NCBI GenBank assembly: GCA_964625745.1
Contig: CAZVCJ010000234.1
Coordinates: 1 to 5,738 of the forward strand
DNA length: 5,738 bases
From: CAZVCJ01 sp964625745
GTDB lineage: Bacteria > Chloroflexota > Anaerolineae > VGOG01
Direction of reading: 5' to 3'
This document shows positions 4,970 through 5,738 of this stretch, piece by piece; the first letter of the stretch is position 1, and the number at the start of each line of letters is the position of its first letter. A model generated the notes under the pieces. It made no database searches, had not been told where the DNA came from, and saw nothing but the letters and a program-made list of their open reading frames with translations. The position numbers and the translations under genes are program-made.

Positions 4970-5738
4970 AGCTGATACGTCAGTACCTTCAGTCGCTGCT
5001 GAACGCCAAGAAGCTGTTGATCTTCACTTTCCTGGCCGGTTTCGCCCTCTACATCTATTCGCCTTTCATGATGGTCCTTCTCAAGTCGGTGGGCAAGGGC
5101 TGGTTCGGCAAGCTGTGGGTGCCGCCGACGCTGACGCTGGACTGGTATAACTGGGCCTGGACCGTGGGGCAGGTGCCGGAGATCACCAAGAACACCCTGA
5201 TCATCGCCGCCATAGCGGTGGCTATGAGCACCCTGATCGGCATCCCCACGGGCTGGGCGCTGGGTAGGAGGGGTATCCCCGGCAAGGAGGTGTTGATGTC
5301 CGTCATTCTGCTGCCGCGCATGATTCCTCCCATTGCCTACGCTTTGGGCGTAGCTCGCATCTTCTACCGCCTCGATCTGATAGACAAACACTATGGAGTG
5401 GCCCTGGCCCACCTGGCCATCTGCGCCCCTTATGCCATCCTGGTGCTATCCTCCACTTTTGAGAGCCTGGATGAGCGGGTGCTGGAGGCGTCCAGCGTGT
5501 GTGGCGCCAATGCCGTGCGGACCTTCTTCCACGTCATCCTGCCTATGGTTCTGCCGGGCATTTTATCGGCTATGATCTTCACCTTCGTCACCTCCTACAA
5601 CGAGTTGACCCTGACCCTGATGACCTACGGTGTCCACACTCAGACGCTCCCGGTGCGCACCTACCTGGCCGTGGGTGAGGGCTACTGGGAGGTGACCAGT
5701 GCCATGTCGGTCATCCTGGTCATCCCGTCCCTGGTCGT
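4966..5738 (+). CDS. ABC transporter permease, PotC-type, 3' end cut by window edge
   Basis: Second permease subunit. The reading frame is open for 257 codons from ATG 4966 to the right edge; the family is usually about 260-290 aa, so only the last segment is likely missing. It starts inside the stop region of the previous gene (ATGA, 4966-4969), with GGAGG at 4953-4957, 8 nt upstream, so translational coupling is likely and the two permeases should be made in equal amounts as a heterodimer. Hydrophobic segments lie near residues 17-40, 76-98, 109-133, 144-163, 191-211 and 244-257. The ATPase-docking loop is at 174-193 (EASSVCGANAVRTFFHVILP), a slightly divergent EAA motif with its Gly retained. 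GWALGRRGIPGK (96-107) is typical of the family. The ATP-binding subunit is expected downstream, outside the window. Confidence 0.9.
   Translation, partial: MKLIRQYLQSLLNAKKLLIFTFLAGFALYIYSPFMMVLLKSVGKGWFGKLWVPPTLTLDWYNWAWTVGQVPEITKNTLIIAAIAVAMSTLIGIPTGWALGRRGIPGKEVLMSVILLPRMIPPIAYALGVARIFYRLDLIDKHYGVALAHLAICAPYAILVLSSTFESLDERVLEASSVCGANAVRTFFHVILPMVLPGILSAMIFTFVTSYNELTLTLMTYGVHTQTLPVRTYLAVGEGYWEVTSAMSVILVIPSLV

Noticed and set aside
4936..5412. Minus-strand ORF of 158 aa opposite the second permease
   Set aside because: It is an antisense shadow rich in Gln, His and Arg; the plus-strand frame has membrane segments and an EAA loop.

Overview
The window reads as part of a GC-leaning bacterial chromosome, most likely from the Chloroflexota (Anaerolineae-like). 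That guess rests on the LysM-fused, non-lipoprotein transporter binding protein, a palindromic intergenic repeat carrying the CTTCGACAAGCTCAGG-type core, and G/C-rich third codon positions. No rRNA or other phylogenetic marker is present, so the taxonomy is an inference.

Layout. Positions 1-347 (minus strand) hold the 5' part of a small protein gene that runs off the left edge. Its ending is reminiscent of small antitoxin proteins, but this is uncertain. It diverges from everything else in the window, which is on the plus strand. The 134-bp divergent spacer holds two near-consensus sigma70-type promoters back to back. Their outward-facing -35 boxes form a perfect 7-bp inverted repeat. The plus promoter drives a D-tagatose/D-psicose 3-epimerase-like enzyme (482-1333). 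A 202-bp gap filled by a palindromic repeat follows, then an IolI-like (2-keto-myo-inositol isomerase family) TIM-barrel enzyme (1536-2372).

Twelve bases after that stop codon lies the -35 box of a third near-consensus promoter (TTGACA-N17-TACAAT). A leader of about 200 nt contains short tandem repeats and an inverted repeat. It is followed by a solute-binding protein carrying an N-terminal LysM domain (2619-4022), an 18-bp perfect hairpin (4047-4088), and two ABC permeases of the PotB/PotC type (4121-4969 and 4966 to the right edge) whose genes overlap by 4 bp. The ATPase is not in the window and is expected further right.

How the genes work together (inference). The locus looks like an uptake-plus-isomerisation module. 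An ABC importer brings in a small solute, and two divalent-metal TIM-barrel isomerases/epimerases act on keto-sugars or keto-cyclitols. The permeases belong to the family usually associated with polyamines, ferric iron or phosphonates rather than sugars, so the substrate is open. The binding protein has no lipobox cysteine, and its LysM domain may tether it to the cell wall instead. The internal promoter and the hairpin after the binding-protein gene suggest that this gene is expressed separately from, and probably more strongly than, its neighbours.
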